Source: Petaurus breviceps papuanus (taxonomy: Eukaryota > Chordata > Mammalia > Diprotodontia > Petauridae). Taken from it: a stretch of 64,000 nucleotides of DNA. The position numbers and the translations under genes are program-made. The DNA is taken from NCBI GenBank assembly GCA_028583685.1, contig JAMXIF010001194.1:18805356-18869355 (forward strand), in the 5' to 3' direction. Under the pieces are notes generated by a model. It was not told the DNA's origin, searched no databases, and worked only from the letters and a program-made list of their open reading frames with translations. Below are positions 55,381-64,000 of the stretch, in pieces (position 1 is the stretch's first letter; each line of letters opens with the position of its first letter).

Positions 55381-55591
55381 ACCTGGATTCTTTGCATAAA
55401 ATGCTCCTCATTTGCATAAGATGCTGACTCATTATTCAAGTAGGGACAAAGTTGTTGTAAAAGAACTGGCAGAGGACATTCTTCTTTCCCTTTTTAAGGG
55501 AAGATACACATGGTTCCAGACTGTCTTAAGCATAAATCCAGAAACAAGGAGCATGGGATTTGGGAGACAGACATCTAGGGGAAAGCACCCC

Positions 55592-55635
55592 ATAAACACA
55601 CACACACACACACAGACATCCAGCTTATCTTTCCA

Positions 55636-55689
<54 letters not shown>

Positions 55690-55860
55690 TCTCCCTTTCA
55701 TTCTGTTCCCTTCCTTGCACCTTTTATTTTCCTCCCTTTTGTTTTTCTCCTTATCTGCCTCTTTCTTACTGTCTTCCCTCTCTCCAATTTTCCTCCCTCT
55801 TTGTCTGCCCTCTCTCCCATTTCTGATTATCCTCTGTCCTACTTTTCTGCTTTTCAAAAT
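55592..55860 (+). repeat. (CA)n and (CT)n microsatellites in a pyrimidine tract
   Basis: A short (AC)n (about 55595-55613) is followed by a long (CT)n (about 55638-55682) and a 180-base C/T-rich stretch. The 204-codon plus frame and 141-codon minus frame that run through it are repetitive-composition artefacts. Confidence 0.9.
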
Positions 55861-56129
55861 CTGTTCTTTTTTCCTCCAAATTCTTTTCCAAAAAGGATCT
55901 GGAAATATGTGTGTCTTCTCTCAAAGCAGGAAGGAAGTAGAATCTCCCTCTTTTCTCAACATGCAACACCAGCTCCACCCTTCCATCTCATATTCAGTGT
56001 TGAGTCAGCATTCTCTCCACCACTGAGGAGATTTTTATGCAGATTATCCAGACTTGAATCCCCATTTAATAAATGTTTATTGAATTGAAATGAATCCAGA
56101 CACTAATCCAAAGGCAGTCACAGGACAAG
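55861..56129. other. Unique sequence
   Basis: No gene; 'TTAATAAATGTTTATTGAATTG' (about 56065) is probably an L2 terminus scrap. Confidence 0.4.
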
Positions 56130-56300
56130 GTGGAGCTCTTTTCTAAGAGCTGGGAATCTGGGTTCTAGTACTGGCTCTGACATTAACCATCTCTGTGACT
56201 GTGGACCAGCCACTTCACCTATCTAGATCAATTTCCTCTGCTTCAAAATGAAGAGATTGCATTAGAAAGAAGGTCTCCCTTCTAGCTCTGGAATCTTGAA
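56130..56300 (+). mobile_element. MIR-like SINE
   Basis: 'AATCTGGGTTCTAGTACTGGC', 'CATCTCTGTGACTGTGGACC' and 'CAATTTCCTCTGCTTCAAAATG' in sense. Confidence 0.68.
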
Positions 56301-56339
56301 TAAAGTGGTGCTGGTTCTTAAGTAGTGACAGTAGGTCTT

Positions 56340-57465
56340 TTTTTAAACTTTTGGTGTGCTATTATTTTTTAAAAAATAAAGTCTTGTGGGCAAAAGCTAG
56401 GTGTGACTTCCTTTGGTTGCTATAGAAAAAACAGCATATAAATTATTTGTGATTCTGAGATCACTCTGCAGGTGATTAGCTATTTTCTTTTGGGAAAAAA
56501 GCCACTATAATATATTAATTCATTTTCTTACATTTTCTTTGGAGAGTTGAATGCTATGCTAAACAAATTGGATGTACTATCTACTCTTACACCTACACAA
56601 CAGAGGAGTTGGAGGAAAGTAGCTCTTAGCATTGAACTCCTCAGTGAAGGTTTTTGAGGTATCTTTACAAGAGAAAAAAAGTTGCCACATTTAATGTATC
56701 ATTAATGTCATTATATACACTTTTGTGAAGACACAATTCTATAAATGCAGCAAAAGACTTCAGAATAATAGAGTTTCTCCCAGGGGTGAGCAAGTTAACA
56801 CGTGGAGAATGAGAATCTTGGTTTCACAATGGGTGTGATAAATGGAAACTTGCTTAAGAAAAAGAAATAGGTGTTTTAATTTGTCAGAAAATTACTCCCT
56901 GGCAAGAGAAGCATTGTGCTGGAGACCTCTTTTTCAGAACAGGAATTTTCTTTAAAAGAGAGAAAGAATATAGTGTTTATACTCTCTATCTGAAACAGAG
57001 TAATTTGAAAACAATGAAGATTTACATTAATTTCCTAAAATGAGCCACTGTTCTCCTGGACCCACTTGGGTCTTTCTCTAACAATTAGTTTTCACTAACA
57101 TCTGCTTCTGTATCTCCCCTCAGCCTGTCTGTCTTTCCTCCTTTAGAGGTTAACAGCATCTCATCTCCAATTAGTTTCTATCATTTATACCAGTGCTTAA
57201 GTCACAGTGAGAAGTCATCGGAATGACAGGGCCACATTTTCTTTGGTTCTGTGAAATGGAACTTCTAGGAAAAGTGACTTGGGACCTTTTCAGTGGATAG
57301 TCACTAACCCAATACTTTCATTTGGAAAAAAAAAATCAGTCTAGGATTTTTATAGGACAATAGAGAAGGTTGATGTTTGACAATACCTGAAGATTCCCAA
57401 AAGACAAACTTGTGTTTTTGTGGTTTTCACCTGTTTGAGCCAGGAGTTGATCAAATTAATATAAT
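56340..57465. promoter_or_regulatory. Possible conserved noncoding block
   Basis: About 1.1 kb without repeats. Contains 'TATAATATATTAATTCATTTTC', 'ATTAATGTCATTATATAC', 'AACACGTGGAGAATG' (E-box) and 'CTCCAATTAGTTTC'. No open frame of interest. Inferred only. Confidence 0.3.
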
Positions 57466-57469
57466 TAAG

Positions 57470-57862
57470 TTTCAGAACATGGCCCTGCAATCAGAAAGAC
57501 CTGAGTTCAAATCTGGACTCAGACACTTACTAGCTGTGTGACCCTGGACAAGTCACTCAAGCCTGTTTGCCTCAGTTTCCTCATCTATAAAATGAGCTAG
57601 AGAAGGAAATGGAAAACCACTCCAGTATCTTTAACAAGAAAAGGGTCATGGGGGCAGCTAGGTGGCACAGAGAGTAGAGCATTGGCCTTGGAGTCAGGAG
57701 GACCTGAGTTCAAGTCCAATCTTAGACACTTAACACTTACTAACCATGTAACCTTGGGCAAGTCATTTAACTTCAACTGTCCTTCCTTCCCCCCTCCAAA
57801 AAGCAAAAAAAAAAAAAAAAGAAAGAAAGGGGTCATGGAGAGTTGGACATGACTGAAAAATG
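57470..57862 (+). mobile_element. Long tRNA SINE, split by a short tRNA SINE
   Basis: Left arm: 'GACCTGAGTTCAAATCTGG', 'CTAGCTGTGTGACCCTGG', 'TTTGCCTCAGTTTCCTCATC', 'GGAAAACCACTCCAGTATC'. Right arm from 57839: 'AGAGTTGGACATGACTGAAA'. The arms are consecutive parts of one SINE. Confidence 0.85.
57652..57823 (+). mobile_element. Short tRNA-derived SINE inside another SINE
   Basis: 'GGGCAGCTAGGTGGCACAG', 'GGAGTCAGGAGGACCTGAG', 'ACTAACCATGTAACCTTGGGC' and an A tail of about 17. AGAAAAGGGTCATGG (57637-57651) and AGAAAGGGGTCATGG (57824-57838) form the target duplication (one mismatch). Confidence 0.92.
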
Positions 57863-57869
57863 GCGGAAC

Positions 57870-58140
57870 AACAGAGGTGATGAAGGCTTGAAACAGGGTG
57901 TTGGGAAATATTAGAGGAGAGAAAGGATATACCAAAAATGATATAAACATACCAGCAATGGCATTTAATAACTGATTGGCCACATGGGGTGAGAGAGTGA
58001 GGAGTAGAAGGTGATACATAGGTTGGACCCTGGGTGACTAGGAGAACAGTGATATTCTCAGAAGTAACAGAGAAGTTATGAAGGGGGTGGCAGTTTGGGA
58101 AAAGATAAGGCATTGAGTTTGGAACATGAGTTTTGGGTGT
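57870..58140 (-). mobile_element. L2 LINE, antisense
   Basis: 'AATAACTGATTGGCCACATGG', 'GAGAGAGTGAGGAGTAGAAGG', 'CTGGGTGACTAGGAGAAC' and 'ATAAGGCATTGAGTTTGGAAC' match the complement of the L2 coding region. Confidence 0.7.
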
Positions 58141-58315
58141 TTATAATATGTATACAAATGTATATATACATACACATACTTATATTGGGCATGTACATAT
58201 ATTTCTATATCTGCATATATGCATGGAACATATGTGTATATACATCTATAGTACACATATCTACACATGCAATGTGTAGTCATATGTAAATAGATAAAAG
58301 TGTGCCTTGGCTTTT
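58141..58315. repeat. TATG/TACA-rich microsatellite
   Basis: Imperfect ATACATACACATA and TATATGCATGG units between two L2 fragments. A second tract of the same kind lies at 58435-58560. Open frames over it are artefacts. Confidence 0.8.
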
Positions 58316-58434
58316 ATCAGACATCACAAACTGGATGTGCTGTAGACATCTTAACCTCATGCTCTCAACTGAATACCTTATCTTTTCCCCAAATTTTTCT
58401 CCTCTTCATAACTTTCCTACCCTGTTGAGAGTGT
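58316..58434 (+). mobile_element. L2 LINE fragment, sense
   Basis: 'ACATCACAAACTGGATGTGC', 'GTAGACATCTTAACCTCATG', 'CTCAACTGAATACCTTATC' and 'CATAACTTTCCTACCCTGTTG' cover the same L2 coding segment as the antisense copy on the other side of the microsatellite. Confidence 0.6.
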
Positions 58435-58574
58435 GTGTATATGTGTAGATGTGTATACATATGTGTTTTATATAATACATATGTATATAATCTATAAACT
58501 GTATTTGATACGTATGTATATATGATGTACACATATGTTTGTATATAAAGACTTCATAGGGTTATATAATTCTG

Positions 58575-58690
58575 AGATTAGATTCAGAAAGACCCAGGTT
58601 CAAATTCCACTTTTGATACTTATTAGCTGTGTGTCTCTCAACCTCTCTGTGCTTTAGAGTCCTCTGAGTACTTATTTACCAGGTATTGGA
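58575..58690 (+). mobile_element. MIR-like SINE
   Basis: 'GAAAGACCCAGGTTCAAATTCC' and 'TACTTATTAGCTGTGTGTC' with 'AACCTCTCTGTGC' in sense. Confidence 0.65.
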
Positions 58691-58987
58691 GGGGTTGTAT
58701 CACCCATCATTGGTGATGGGAGTTCCAGGGGGAAATCATTCCCTTTCCCATTCACATATGCTCGATAGTAAGGTCAGGTCCCATTATAATCAACTCAAAG
58801 GGATGAGTCAACAATTTTTATCACATCCTATATTGTTCAGTCTTTGCTAAGAGCATAGCACGTACTTAATTGTCGTCATATTGAGAGTTTTGCTGTAGAA
58901 GTTCAGGCCTAGATTCCAGTATTCCCTGGGTGTGATAATGGGCAAGTAACAAGTGAGAAAAGTCACTTTTCCCTTAGTGTTCTAGAC

Positions 58988-59170
58988 CAGAGGTGTCAAA
59001 CACTTAACCAAATCCTCCAAAGAAAGAGTAGAACCAGGTTAAAATGTAAATGAGAGGCATTTAGCAAAATAAGTAAAAATACAGTACAACATGAATAATA
59101 CTAATTTGTGGTTTTTATAAGTCATTATATGTTGGCCGGGATCCATTTCTATTTGAGTTAAACAACACTA
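58988..59170. mobile_element. hAT-like MITE, copy 2, with 8-bp TSD
   Basis: The left end CAGAGGTGTCAAAC is intact; the right end GTTAAACAACACTA is its decayed complement. Flanks TTCTAGAC (58980-58987) and TTCTAGGC (59171-59178) form an 8-bp target duplication with one mismatch, as expected for hAT. The interior matches 48788-48990, including 'AGCAAAATAAGTAAAAATACAG'. Confidence 0.72.
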
Positions 59171-59334
59171 TTCTAGGCAACCCTCTAAACCCTCAGTTGC
59201 AAGGAAGGTGCAGATCTACCTTGGTAGATATAAGAAGTTTCTTCACTCTACAATTCACTATACCAATGAAAACACATATGTAATTCCTGTCTATAGGAGG
59301 TTGAAAAAGGAATCTACTTATCCCCAAAGACATA

Positions 59335-59600
59335 ACTAGGAGCAAAGGGTGGACATTGCAGAGACAAAATTAAGCTCTTTGTTAGGAAAAACTGGCTAAT
59401 AATTAGAGCTGTTTGAAAGTAAAGTGGGTTGCCTCCAGAAGTCACAGCATTTAGAGCTGACTGGGACTTCAGAAGGGTATCTGGCATGACCCCTCATTTC
59501 ACAGAAGAGGAAAATGAATATGAAAGTCTCCATTAGTGGAGGTCATCAAGTACAAATTGAATGACCACTTATTTGGGGTAGTATAGTCACTGTTCAAGTA
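59335..59600 (+). mobile_element. L3/CR1 LINE 3' part with a MIR scrap
   Basis: 'AGGAGCAAAGGGTGGACATTGC', 'AATAATTAGAGCTGTTTGAAAG', 'TAGTGGAGGTCATCAAGTAC' and 'ATTGAATGACCACTTATTTGGGG' match the CR1-clade 3' end. 59445-59525 ('AGAGCTGACTGGGACTTC', 'CATTTCACAGAAGAGG') is an antisense MIR-like insert. Confidence 0.65.
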
Positions 59601-59630
59601 TGAATCAATTCAAATCAAGAGACATTTATT

Positions 59631-62390
59631 TTTTTTCCAAATGCTTTATTAACTTCTGATTTACATCATTCATTTCTGCCAGATTTTGAGTTACAAATTT
59701 TCTCCCCGCTTTTCCCCTACCCACTGTCCCAAAATAGCAGTCCCACAGGATATCCCCTCCTCCAATCTGCTCTCTCCCATATTTTCTCCCATACCCCTTT
59801 CTACTTTTCCAGTGGATCTCTATGCCCCAGTGCCTGTATATCTTATTTCCCAATTACATGTAAAATAGTATTAATAATAGTGTATATATATATATATATA
59901 TGTATTTGAGTATTTGATTTTAAAACTTTGAATTCCAGATTCATTCCCTTCCTCCCTTGTCTCCCACCCTTACTGGGAAGATAAGCAGTTCAGTATAGGT
60001 TAGACATATGTGGCTAATGCAAAACAATAACATAGTAGATATATTGTAAAAAACTGACTATATTTCCCTCCCTCCTATCCCACCTCCCACTTGTTCTATT
60101 CTCTACTTTGATCCTGTCCCTTTTCAAAAGTGGGTGCTCCCAACTTCCCTCCCCACCAGCCTGCCCTCCCTTCCATCATCCCTTCTCTCATCCCCTTCCC
60201 CCCTACTCTCCTGGAGGGTGAGATACCCTATTTAGTGTGTATTTCATTCCCTCTCTGAGCCAAATTCAGTGAGAATAAGGTTGACCCATTCCCTTTTGCC
60301 TTTCCTATTCTTCCCCTCCATTGTAACCGTTTTCCCTTGCCTCTTTTATATGAGATAGTTTACCCCATTCTGTCTCTCCCCATCTCCTCTCATTATATTC
60401 CTCTCTCACCTCTTAATTTCACCTTTTAAGTATCATCCCTTCCTGTTAAATTGATCCTGTGCCCTCTATCTATGTATAGCTGTAAACATATCCGCATACA
60501 TTCACATATGTATTCATATACCCATATACCTTCATATATAGACATATATATATTTCTGTTCCCTTCAACTACTGAGAAAAGTTTCATCAGTTACAATTAT
60601 TGTTTTTCCATGTAGGAATGTTAATAGTTCAACTTTGATAAGTTCCTTATGATTTTTTTTCCCTGTTTACCTTCTCATGCTTCTCTTGCTTCTTGCATCT
60701 GAATGTCAAATTTTCTATTCAACTCTGGTTTTTTCAGCAAGAATGCTTGAAAGTTCTCTGTTCCACTGAATGACCATATTTACTCAGTTTTTCTGGGTAG
60801 GTGACTCTTGGTTTTAATCCCAGCTCCTTTGCCCTCCGGAATATCATATTCCAAGCCCTTCAATCCCTGATTGTGTTCCCACAATTTTCAAATTGTTTCT
60901 TCCTGGCTTCTTATAATATTCTCCCCTTAATCTGGGAATTCCAGAGCCTGGATATAATATTCCTAGGAGTTTTCTTTTGGGGATCTTTTTCAGGAGGTGA
61001 TAGGTAGATTCTTTCAACCTCTATTTTGCCCTCTGGTTCTAAAACATCAGGGCAGTTTTCTTTGAGAACTTCCTGGAGGATGATTTCTAGGTTCTTACTT
61101 TTATCATGGCTTTCAGGTAGTTCAATAATTTTTAAATTATCACTACTGGATCTATTTTCCAGGTCAGTGGTTTTTCCCATGAACTATTTCACCTTGCCTT
61201 CTATTCTTTCATTTGTTTGGATCTGTTTAATAGCATCTTGATTTCTCATAAACTCATTAGCTTCCATTTGCTCCAATCTGATTCTGAAGCAATGATTCTC
61301 CTCATTGAGCTTTTGAGATTCTTTTTCCATCTAACAAATTTGGCTTTTTAAGGCATTCTTCTCCTCATTGCCTTTTTGAGCCTCTTTTGCCATGTGAGTT
61401 AGTCTATTTTTTAAGGTAGTATTTTCCTCAGTCAGGCTGTTGACTCTCATTTCATAATTTTCTTGCATCGTTCTCATTTCTCTTCCCAATTTTTCCTCCA
61501 CTTCTCTTATCTGCTTCTTGAGGTCCTCTATGGCCTGTAACCAGCTGGTATTTTCCTTTGAAGCTTTTGGTGCAGGAATTCTGACTTCACTCTCTTCCTC
61601 CTGTTCCATGCTTTTCTCCTTTTTGTCTGCAAAATAGGAGTCTAATATTGGAATCTTATGTCTGCTTTGTTTCCTTTGCCTGGTCATGTCGCCCCTCAGT
61701 CACTTGACCCCTGGGTTTTTTGCTACAGTAGGACTCTGCCACCACACAGGGGAGCTTTCATCCCAAACACTGGGTTTTTTTCAGCTGCTGGAGGTATTAG
61801 ATGGGTGCCCTCTCTGAGGTCTGCACACACTCTGGCAAGCTGGACACACACCCCAGGACCTCCACCCTAGACTGCAATCCAGATCCAAGCAGGTTAAAGC
61901 AAGAGCGATTACCCCTCAGACTTGTGCTTGGTCCCCCTACACTCTGCAGGCCAGGAGCTGAAGCTGCCACGTGGAGCTGGCTGTGCCGGTGTCTCACCCC
62001 AGGGGTAAAAGCCAGTCAGTAACACTTACTGGGTCCCAAAGTCCACACTGCACTGACCTCTCACTTTGTCCTTCGCATCTATGTGTTGACAAGTCTGGAA
62101 ACGGCCACAGCTGCTGCTGATCTGAGGTCCCTACTGCCGGTGGCTGGTCAGGCCCGTCCTGGGGCTAAAGCCTTGGCGTGGGGCTGGGCTCAGCTCCCAG
62201 AGCACTGTGCTGGCCAATTCCTGCTGGCCTGCTGGGCTGTCCTCAGTGGGAGGTTAGCTTCTCTGTGTCATTTTTTGGGTTCTGCAGCTCCAAAGTTTGT
62301 TTAGAGTCCCCTTTTACATGGATTGGGAAATGTGGAAGCTGGAGCACCGGGGAGGTCCTGCTTCTACCCCGCCATCTTGACTCCGCCCCC
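59631..62390 (-). mobile_element. HAL1-type LINE (L1 5' UTR, ORF1, 3' UTR; no ORF2)
   Basis: A 2760-bp unit with perfect 15-bp target duplications CAAGAGACATTTATT (59616-59630 and 62391-62405). On the minus strand it opens with GGGGGCGGAGTCAAGATGGC, a marsupial L1-like 5' end carrying a YY1-type AAGATGGC motif. A GC-rich 5' UTR (62390-61690), an ORF1 remnant (61687 leftward) and a purine-rich 3' UTR follow, the last closing with 'TTAATAAAGCATTTGGAAAA'. Endonuclease and RT sequence are absent. An internally deleted L1 would look alike, but the layout fits HAL1, the ORF1-only L1 relatives of mammals. It lies in an antisense L2 3' tail. Confidence 0.82.
60866..61687 (-). pseudogene. L1-type ORF1 protein remnant
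   Basis: The frame opens MTRQRKQSRHKIPILDSYF. Residues about 40-165 are charged, heptad-like coiled coil (EDLKKQIREVEEKLGREMR and later QKLNEENHCFRIRLEQMEAN). An RRM-type segment with TTDLENRSSSDNLKIIELPE, ENCPDVLEPEGKIEVERIY and KKTPRNIISRLWNSQIK comes next. The frame is kept from 61687 to about 60866 with no frameshift seen, but TAG near 61331 and 61184, TAA near 60911 and TGA near 60866 interrupt it. L1 ORF1p binds RNA as a trimer; this copy cannot make a full protein. The carboxy-terminal domain survives only in part beyond 60866. Confidence 0.75.
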
Positions 62391-62525
62391 CAAGAGACAT
62401 TTATTAAAAGTACATACTATTCACCTGGCACTCTACTAAATGCTAAAGATACATTGAAAAGGAGAAAAAATAAAACAAAACAAAACCTAGTCCCTGTCAT
62501 CATGAAGTACACAATCTAATCTTGT
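62391..62525 (-). mobile_element. L2 LINE 3' tail, target of the HAL1-type element
   Basis: 'AAGTACATACTATTCACCTGGC', 'CTCTACTAAATGCTAAAGATAC' and 'AGTACACAATCTAATCTTG' are the complement of the L2 terminus. Its outermost bases lie left of 59631. Confidence 0.65.
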
Positions 62526-62574
62526 ACTTGACCTCTGAGATTCCTTTTAACTCCATGTCTGTGAATTTCTGTAA

Positions 62575-63020
62575 TGATAAGAACATCGAACTAGGACCTA
62601 AAAAGTTCTGCATCCTATGGAGTTCTGCCACTTTTTCTTTATGGCCTTGAGCAAATCATTAAACGTCTGCACCTCATTTTTTCTTTTTGTAAATGGAGAT
62701 GATAATTCTTATAATACCTAAAATACTATGTTATTATGAAGAGCTATTCATAAACCTTTAAGGAGATATATTCATTTAAGTTAAATTCAACCAGCAAAAT
62801 GCTAAATTTGGAGTCAGGAAGACCTGAGTTTGAATCTTCCCTCAGATGCTAACCTTGGGCAAGTATATCACTTCTCTTGGTTTCAGTTTGCCCATCTGAA
62901 GAAGGGGCATAAAAATACCACCTACTTCACTGGGTTGCTGTAATCCAATGAGATCATTATGTGAAGCACTTTGCAAACCCTAAAGTGCTAAATGAATTCT
63001 AGTTTTTATCACTATCATTA
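62575..63020 (+). mobile_element. Two CORE-SINE / MIR-like SINEs
   Basis: Copy A 62575-62760: 'GCCTTGAGCAAATCATTAAACG', 'TTTGTAAATGGAGATGATAATTC'. Copy B 62793-63020: 'TTTGGAGTCAGGAAGACCTGAG', 'TAACCTTGGGCAAGTATATC', 'CACTGGGTTGCTGTAATCC', 'GAAGCACTTTGCAAACCC'. Both sense; B is better preserved. Confidence 0.7.
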
Positions 63021-63024
63021 TTAT

Positions 63025-63115
63025 ATAGAACACTGTGCTAGGCACTAGGGATACAAAGAAAAAATGCTAATGCAAATAGTTCCTGTTCTCAGGGAGCTAC
63101 ATTTTACAAATCTAA
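63025..63115 (-). mobile_element. L2 LINE 3' tail (antisense)
   Basis: 'GAACACTGTGCTAGGCACTAGG', 'TTCTCAGGGAGCTACATTTTAC' match the complement of the terminus. Confidence 0.65.
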
Positions 63116-63364
63116 ACTCTTATTTCCTAGGTGTAAATGAGGGACCTGAGACTATAGAAGATCTATATTTCTTATCAGCTCTGAAAGACCTCTTTAGGAC
63201 TTCTGAGATGTGACAGCTTGCTGGTGTGCCTACATCCCGAACTCTGAATGTGCTACAAATGGGAATGTGTAGGGAGGGACTGAAGAAATGAGATGGCTTT
63301 GCACTCCATTTCTACAATTCAGGATTTCCACATGAGCTTTTTCCTACAGTAATGAGAAGCTCAA
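63116..63364. other. Unique sequence
   Basis: No repeat or gene recognised. Confidence 0.4.
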
Positions 63365-63570
63365 TTTAGAGGTGTAGGGGAAAGAGAGCTAGATTCGGAG
63401 TCTGGAGATTTGTGTTTAAATCCCAACTATAACACTATCTGAGGGGCCTTTTACATGTTATTTAACCTCTTGTATCTCCACTTCCCCAAACTCAAAAATG
63501 GGGATAAGACCAACATCATGTTAACTTAGCCAGCTGTGAGGAAAGCACTTAGTGAGTCTTGCATTGCAAT
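63365..63570 (+). mobile_element. MIR-like SINE
   Basis: 'AGAGCTAGATTCGGAGTCTGG', 'TTTACATGTTATTTAACCTC', 'AACTCAAAAATGGGGATAAG' and 'GAGGAAAGCACTTAGTGAG' in sense. Confidence 0.65.
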
Positions 63571-64000
63571 ACAAGTGTAAATTAGTCTCTCCACCTGGAT
63601 TTACATAATATCAAATGCTTCTAATATCCTTGATTTTAATTACTTCAAGTGCCCCATCATAAGTACATACCCCAGAACTTTTCTGCTCTGTATTTCTAAA
63701 CACTAAAAATTTACTGAGCTTCACATTTTTTTTAAAGTTCCTATTACCCCCACATACCAGTCATTTTAAATGAAACATTTGCATTCATGCAAACAAATCG
63801 AAGTGTGCAAAATTCACACTTCTGAAGCTTGAGCCAGATTAACCGAGGAGATGGCATTATGTTCTATGGTTTTGCTTTTCCAAAAGGAAAGGAGTTTAAA
63901 AAAACAAAGGAAAGAAAGAAAACAAAATATAGTTCTTTTCAAAGACACATATCTTAATTGACAGTTATGCCAGGTTAACGAACTACATTAATGTACTAAA
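63571..64000. promoter_or_regulatory. Possible conserved noncoding block with inverted octamers
   Basis: Repeat-free to the window end. ATTTGCAT (63777-63784) is followed after two bases by ATGCAAAC (63787-63794), an inverted pair of POU-type octamers. A perfect 8-bp hairpin GAAGTGTG/CACACTTC (63800-63807 and 63815-63822) comes next. Regulatory role is inferred. Confidence 0.33.

Noticed and set aside
55412-56026. 204-codon open frame
   Set aside because: It runs through CA and CT arrays and a pyrimidine tract; the product is serine/leucine/phenylalanine repeats with no domain.
61331-61687. Host coiled-coil gene
   Set aside because: Context shows an L1-type ORF1 with 5' UTR upstream and target duplications outside.

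Overview
The window looks like intergenic or deep-intronic DNA from a marsupial genome. The main evidence is the repeat complement. There are many copies of the tRNA-derived marsupial SINE whose head reads GCAGCTAGGTGG and continues into a GAGTTCAAAT B box. There is also a longer, related SINE, numerous CORE-SINE/MIR copies, an unusually heavy load of L2 and L3/CR1 LINE fragments in both orientations, and marsupial-type L1 remains. I find no host protein-coding gene, rRNA, tRNA gene or CRISPR array. Every long open frame falls in a LINE, a SINE, a microsatellite or low-complexity DNA. I cannot resolve the species.

Layout. 0-10 kb: L2 and CORE-SINE fragments, a gapped (GT)n, then two consecutive antisense L2 copies (5940-9165); one is interrupted by an L1 3' end and the other by a solo LTR. 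10-20 kb: CORE-SINEs, an L1 3' end, L2 pieces, a repeat-free possible regulatory block (14470-15150), a SINE inside a SINE and an antisense L3/CR1 copy. 20-31 kb: a three-layer nest (L3/CR1 split by an L1, itself split by a 428-bp Tc1/mariner-type MITE), two sense L2 copies, a perfect (GA)36 and more SINEs. 31-36 kb: L1 inside L1, with SINEs, a mariner-like end and an L2 tail added. 36-44 kb: mostly unique DNA with several possible conserved noncoding blocks, a 100-N gap in a (CT)n/(CA)n tract, and an antisense L2. 44-51 kb: a long sense L2 with readable reverse-transcriptase remains, an inverted non-LTR reverse-transcriptase fossil (47340-48280), and the first of two hAT-like MITE copies. 51-59 kb: SINEs, L3/CR1 pieces, pyrimidine tracts, a SINE inside a SINE and the second hAT-like MITE. 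59.6-62.4 kb: a complete ORF1-only L1 relative (HAL1 type) with perfect 15-bp target duplications. The last 1.6 kb is CORE-SINE, L2 and a unique tail with an inverted octamer pair.

The window is best read as a stratigraphy of insertions rather than a set of cooperating genes. L2, L3/CR1 and CORE-SINE/MIR form the oldest layer. L1, the hAT and Tc1/mariner MITEs and the solo LTR cut into that layer, and the short tRNA SINE and the HAL1-type element have the best-preserved target duplications. Repeat-free, AT-rich blocks between the elements may be conserved regulatory DNA. That is an inference from composition and motifs only and needs alignment to other genomes. Repeat family names are assigned from remembered consensus sequences, and edges without a target duplication are good to about 20-50 bases.
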